Assembly (NCBI GenBank): GCA_028456385.1
Contig: JALNQF010000001.1
Location: forward strand, 248,001-312,000
Length of the DNA: 64,000 nt
Direction of reading: 5' to 3'
From: Ophiosphaerella korrae
Lineage: Eukaryota > Ascomycota > Dothideomycetes > Pleosporales > Phaeosphaeriaceae
Of the stretch, positions 60,971 to 64,000 are shown in pieces. The position numbers were made by a program, and so were the translations under genes. Under the pieces are notes generated by a model that saw only the letters and a program-made list of their open reading frames with translations, was not told where the DNA came from and ran no database searches. Position 1 is the stretch's first letter. The number at the start of each line of letters is the position of its first letter.

Positions 60971-63289
60971 TCAAGGCTTCATGAGAAGTAATCGAGCTAC
61001 AAGACGGTCGAAGAAATAGTCCATATCATCATCCTGCCTTTTCTCAGTAGCTTTGCGCGAGATGTATCCAACATCACTCGCACTCTTGATGCTCTGTCGA
61101 ACATTCTCAATGAAGATATCTTCTGGAGATAAAAAGCTGCCCTTGGATCGTGACTTGGCTTCGCCTTCCCAGTCGGGTCGAAGTCTTGTATGACATCCAG
61201 CAAAGCATGAGCTATAAAAGTTGAGTAGCGTGTTTATACCTTCTTCATCGACGCTGTGGTTCTCTTCTGAAGTTGAAGGAGCAGGTGAATCAAAGATGTT
61301 GTGGTACGGTAACTTGGCAGCATGATAGTGAATGGATTCAATGGTCATCAAGATGATGATAAGTACTGCCAGGGCCATAGGCCAGTTGTCACATTCACGG
61401 TTTAGAAGAAGCAGTTCTAATGAAGACAAAACTTCCTTCATCAAGCCAAGAGCCAGGCCAGGCATGACGCTGCCAAACTGTGAACGGATGAAACAAGGCG
61501 TTGGTGTGAGGTTGTTAGGCACATCCATTGTGCTTTTGACCAGCTGAGATAGCACCGAGTTATCTTTTGGCGGTGGTAGTGAAATATCCCCACCAATATG
61601 GACAAGCACCAGCAGCTTCAGCGCTTGATACAAGATGCGGCAGTCAGACGAACGCGAGCGAAAGAAGACGTACACATCGCGTAGAATCCGAAGTGGTGAG
61701 CAGAATAACGGAAACTGACGAAAGTGGTGCAATACCAGCAGTGATAGATGGTTGTCAAGCGTTTCTGTTAAAACAGACATGCTATCTTTTGTTAGAAGTG
61801 CAGGAAGTACAGCATTCGTATGCCTAGATCCTGTGCCTGAACCAGGTGGCCAGGCATAGACGATGTGCTCGTGCAGATGAGCCTGTGGCTGTTCGATATG
61901 CAGTGCATGGACTGGCAGCAAAAGCGGAGGACCGAAGCCGAAGCTGAGCGGAATATTGTATGTGATATCGGATACTATGTCAACCTCATTAGGTGTGACA
62001 AAAGACTCAAGAGAGCGGGCCGTTGGATGCCACCCAAGTTTATCGGACAAGAAAGCAACAGACTGATCACTAAGGACACGGTCGCGACAGGGATGATTGA
62101 CAAGATCTCCTTTATAGTGTTCCAAACAAGACCTGCATGGTGTTCCCGGGTCACACTTCTCCTTCCGCCTCTGACAATTACCACAGGCGCCAATAATTCG
62201 CATCAGAGCTGCATTGTGGCGTTGCTCCGCATTGAGGCCCTTCTTGCGACCTCGCGGTGTTCGGCCTTGCATGCCCTCAGTGCTCGTCGGAGTAAGACGC
62301 TTTGTATGTGAATTCATGTGGTAGGAGACCCATCCAAAGCCTTCTGTAGGTGATGGTGTTGCCATACCCCGCCGCGATCCGGTACGTGAGTTGCTCCTGG
62401 ATAGAGTGCTAGTATGAGGCCGATGGTTGGTGATGGGGGATACAGATAACACGGGAGGTACCCTTGAGGCCCAGTGTGATCGAGCAACAGCAGCGTCATG
62501 GCTCGCTGGCCAGCGGTTTGACTGCGGAATCGTGACCGCTCTGCTGCGATTGTGTTGGTCGAGGTCTTCTGATCGAGGAAAGGGTGTAGATGCATCATCG
62601 AAGCTATTAGAAAATGGGTACGGGATGGCAATTGGTGCCACATCTGTGCTGTACTCATCAACCTCCGAGATTGGCTCTATGATCAGAGGTTGATCCGTCC
62701 ATGTGCCAACATTTGCAAAGACCTGGGAAGCTCTGACGTCCAAGCCACTAAATGAATGTGACGAACCTGCCACATATGGGTTGAAGACAGTCTCTGCTGT
62801 GTTTTCCAAGGAGCCAGTAGAAGTCAAGCTGTCTGCAATGCGCTCATATCTTGTATCTAGGATAGGAAAGTCTTGAGAATAAGCAAGGGGCGAGGCGGCA
62901 CTGTCGCAGGTGCCAAGAGACCCAGAGGCACGAGCATCTATATGCTCTACTAACGGTGAAGTGGTGGCGGTGTCGATAGATGGGGAGGTGCAATACACCT
63001 GACCGAAGGAGGATGAAACGCCCAGGACAGAAGGTGGAGCAGAAACGTTGTATTCGAGCGACGGTAAACCATCTGCAAATGATAGAGGTGCCAAGGCTAA
63101 ATATGGCTGCTCAGATGTGACGCTTTCGGAGAGATGATAGTCTGGTGCACGGCTCTCTCCATGTAACTCGCCGTATGTCCTGTTGTCATCAAACAAAGGG
63201 TCGTATAGCTCCTCTCCCCCATCCCATGTGACAAAGTCTTGCCATGGCGAGTCCATTGCAGGTGAGGTCATGTAGTTGTGTTGGGTCAT
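60971..63289 (-). CDS. Zn2Cys6 transcription factor with internal zinc cluster
   Basis: Single exon, 772 aa from the ATG at 63289. The frame continues upstream only with a non-ATG codon. The N-terminal 360 residues are Ser/Thr/Asp/Pro-rich and disordered, a likely activation or regulatory region. The zinc cluster sits in the middle near residues 370-405: CGNCQRRKEKCDPGTPCRSC, then a last Cys 13 residues later. The spacing is C-x2-C-x6-C-x5-C-x2-C-x12-C; the final loop is longer than the usual 6-8. The C-terminal 350 residues are helical and hydrophobic, without a clear Fungal_trans match by eye. The target genes are unknown. Confidence 0.9.
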   Translation of the reverse strand: MTQHNYMTSPAMDSPWQDFVTWDGGEELYDPLFDDNRTYGELHGESRAPDYHLSESVTSEQPYLALAPLSFADGLPSLEYNVSAPPSVLGVSSSFGQVYCTSPSIDTATTSPLVEHIDARASGSLGTCDSAASPLAYSQDFPILDTRYERIADSLTSTGSLENTAETVFNPYVAGSSHSFSGLDVRASQVFANVGTWTDQPLIIEPISEVDEYSTDVAPIAIPYPFSNSFDDASTPFPRSEDLDQHNRSRAVTIPQSNRWPASHDAAVARSHWASRVPPVLSVSPITNHRPHTSTLSRSNSRTGSRRGMATPSPTEGFGWVSYHMNSHTKRLTPTSTEGMQGRTPRGRKKGLNAEQRHNAALMRIIGACGNCQRRKEKCDPGTPCRSCLEHYKGDLVNHPCRDRVLSDQSVAFLSDKLGWHPTARSLESFVTPNEVDIVSDITYNIPLSFGFGPPLLLPVHALHIEQPQAHLHEHIVYAWPPGSGTGSRHTNAVLPALLTKDSMSVLTETLDNHLSLLVLHHFRQFPLFCSPLRILRDVYVFFRSRSSDCRILYQALKLLVLVHIGGDISLPPPKDNSVLSQLVKSTMDVPNNLTPTPCFIRSQFGSVMPGLALGLMKEVLSSLELLLLNRECDNWPMALAVLIIILMTIESIHYHAAKLPYHNIFDSPAPSTSEENHSVDEEGINTLLNFYSSCFAGCHTRLRPDWEGEAKSRSKGSFLSPEDIFIENVRQSIKSASDVGYISRKATEKRQDDDMDYFFDRLVARLLLMKP

Positions 63290-64000
63290 GCTGAATGGGG
63301 GTGTAAACGAGGTGCGAGTACCTTCCGAATGTATGCACAAAATGTTTTAAATTGGGGCCCCTTCGCCAGGGTGTCATACAAGAATGAGCACAGAGTACAG
63401 AGTTGTACAGAAAAAAAAAACGAAAAGCGTTGCAAGACAAAAATTGCCACTGTGGTTTTCAGGCTGAAGGGATGCAAAGATATACTGTTTCCTGTGATCT
63501 GGCGAAATGCTCAGGCTTGCGGCTGACGACCAGAACCTTGTTTCCTCGCACTCACAGCCGGCAGGGCAATTGACGAGTAGTTGTTCACGGCCTTATCACG
63601 TTCCTACGTCTAATTAGTCCATGACTGAAATGGTCGTGTCAAAAGCCGTAGGGGAGATGTCCTGAGTCGATGGTCCCCATGCTACAGGGCGTCGATTGGA
63701 GCCAGTGGGCGTTCATATGACCCACATCCTAGCTGCAGGTCGCAACCGGTCAACCTTTGGGGTGGAGTGCTTTCTGGCTAGCGTCACGCTGCGTCAAGAC
63801 AACAAATCATAGTAGACTGTGGAGAGAATGTGCAACGTAGAGCCGATCTACCGGTTCAAGGTGGACAGTGCTGAGTATTCCAGTGCGGTTCTAGAAGGCT
63901 TCGCAGTGTGGCTGTACATGATGCATCTAATACTTACAGTGGTTGGTTCTGCACAGACGATCCACACACGCATTCGGAGTGATTGGCTGTCATAAGATAG
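63290..64000. promoter_or_regulatory. Upstream region of the Zn2Cys6 gene to the window edge
   Basis: Presumed promoter of the minus-strand regulator. A run of 10 A lies near 63411-63420. No gene is seen up to the end of the window. Confidence 0.4.

Overview
The window reads as a gene-rich piece of a filamentous ascomycete nuclear genome. Most genes carry short introns of about 45-100 nt with GT-AG ends and CTAAC/CTGAC-like branch signals. Intergenic gaps are compact, and the gene set (CFEM protein, DUF3602, DUF3074, Svp26, Izh3, Zn2Cys6 regulator) is typically fungal. Protein flavour suggests Dothideomycetes, probably Pleosporales; that placement is inference. No rRNA, tRNA, transposon, CRISPR array or recognisable secondary-metabolite cluster was found.

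Layout. 0-6.2 kb is gene-poor, with one DUF3602 gene. 6.2-12.1 kb holds a CFEM cell-surface protein, the F-box/recyclin Rcy1 and a DEK_C-SWIB chromatin protein. 12.6-18.2 kb is compact and alternates strands: securin-like, tropomyosin, Bud23 rRNA methyltransferase, Svp26/TEX261 and an unknown two-TM protein. 19.7-24.4 kb holds phosphomannomutase, a WRN-type exonuclease and LSm5, whose six exons I assembled by hand. 26.3-31.3 kb holds a SAM-HMG-box protein and a DUF3074 protein, separated by long empty stretches. 31.6-46.9 kb holds a large Q-rich coiled-coil protein, a synaptojanin-type phosphatase, a basic low-complexity protein, an F-BAR/DEP/RhoGAP protein and the GGTase-I beta subunit. 47.2-49.6 kb holds Rrp17 and Spp2. 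50.0-51.3 kb is an odd stretch with a triplicated cassette and two TATA boxes. 51.5-60.4 kb holds Pan1, a tiny coiled-coil protein, MTR-1-P isomerase and Izh3. The window ends with a Zn2Cys6 regulator.

Themes. Several genes act in endocytosis, actin and polarity (Rcy1, tropomyosin, synaptojanin, F-BAR RhoGAP, Cdc43, Pan1). Others act in RNA processing and ribosome biogenesis (Bud23, LSm5, Rrp17, Spp2) or in the secretory and glycosylation pathway (Svp26, PMM). All are housekeeping genes, and nothing shows they form one operon-like system. Exon coordinates were worked out by hand from splice signals and reading-frame continuity, and every multi-exon model given closes in frame. The least explained part is 50.0-51.3 kb, where three tandem copies of a roughly 75-bp cassette each keep a 3' splice-acceptor-like edge but only one keeps a good donor.
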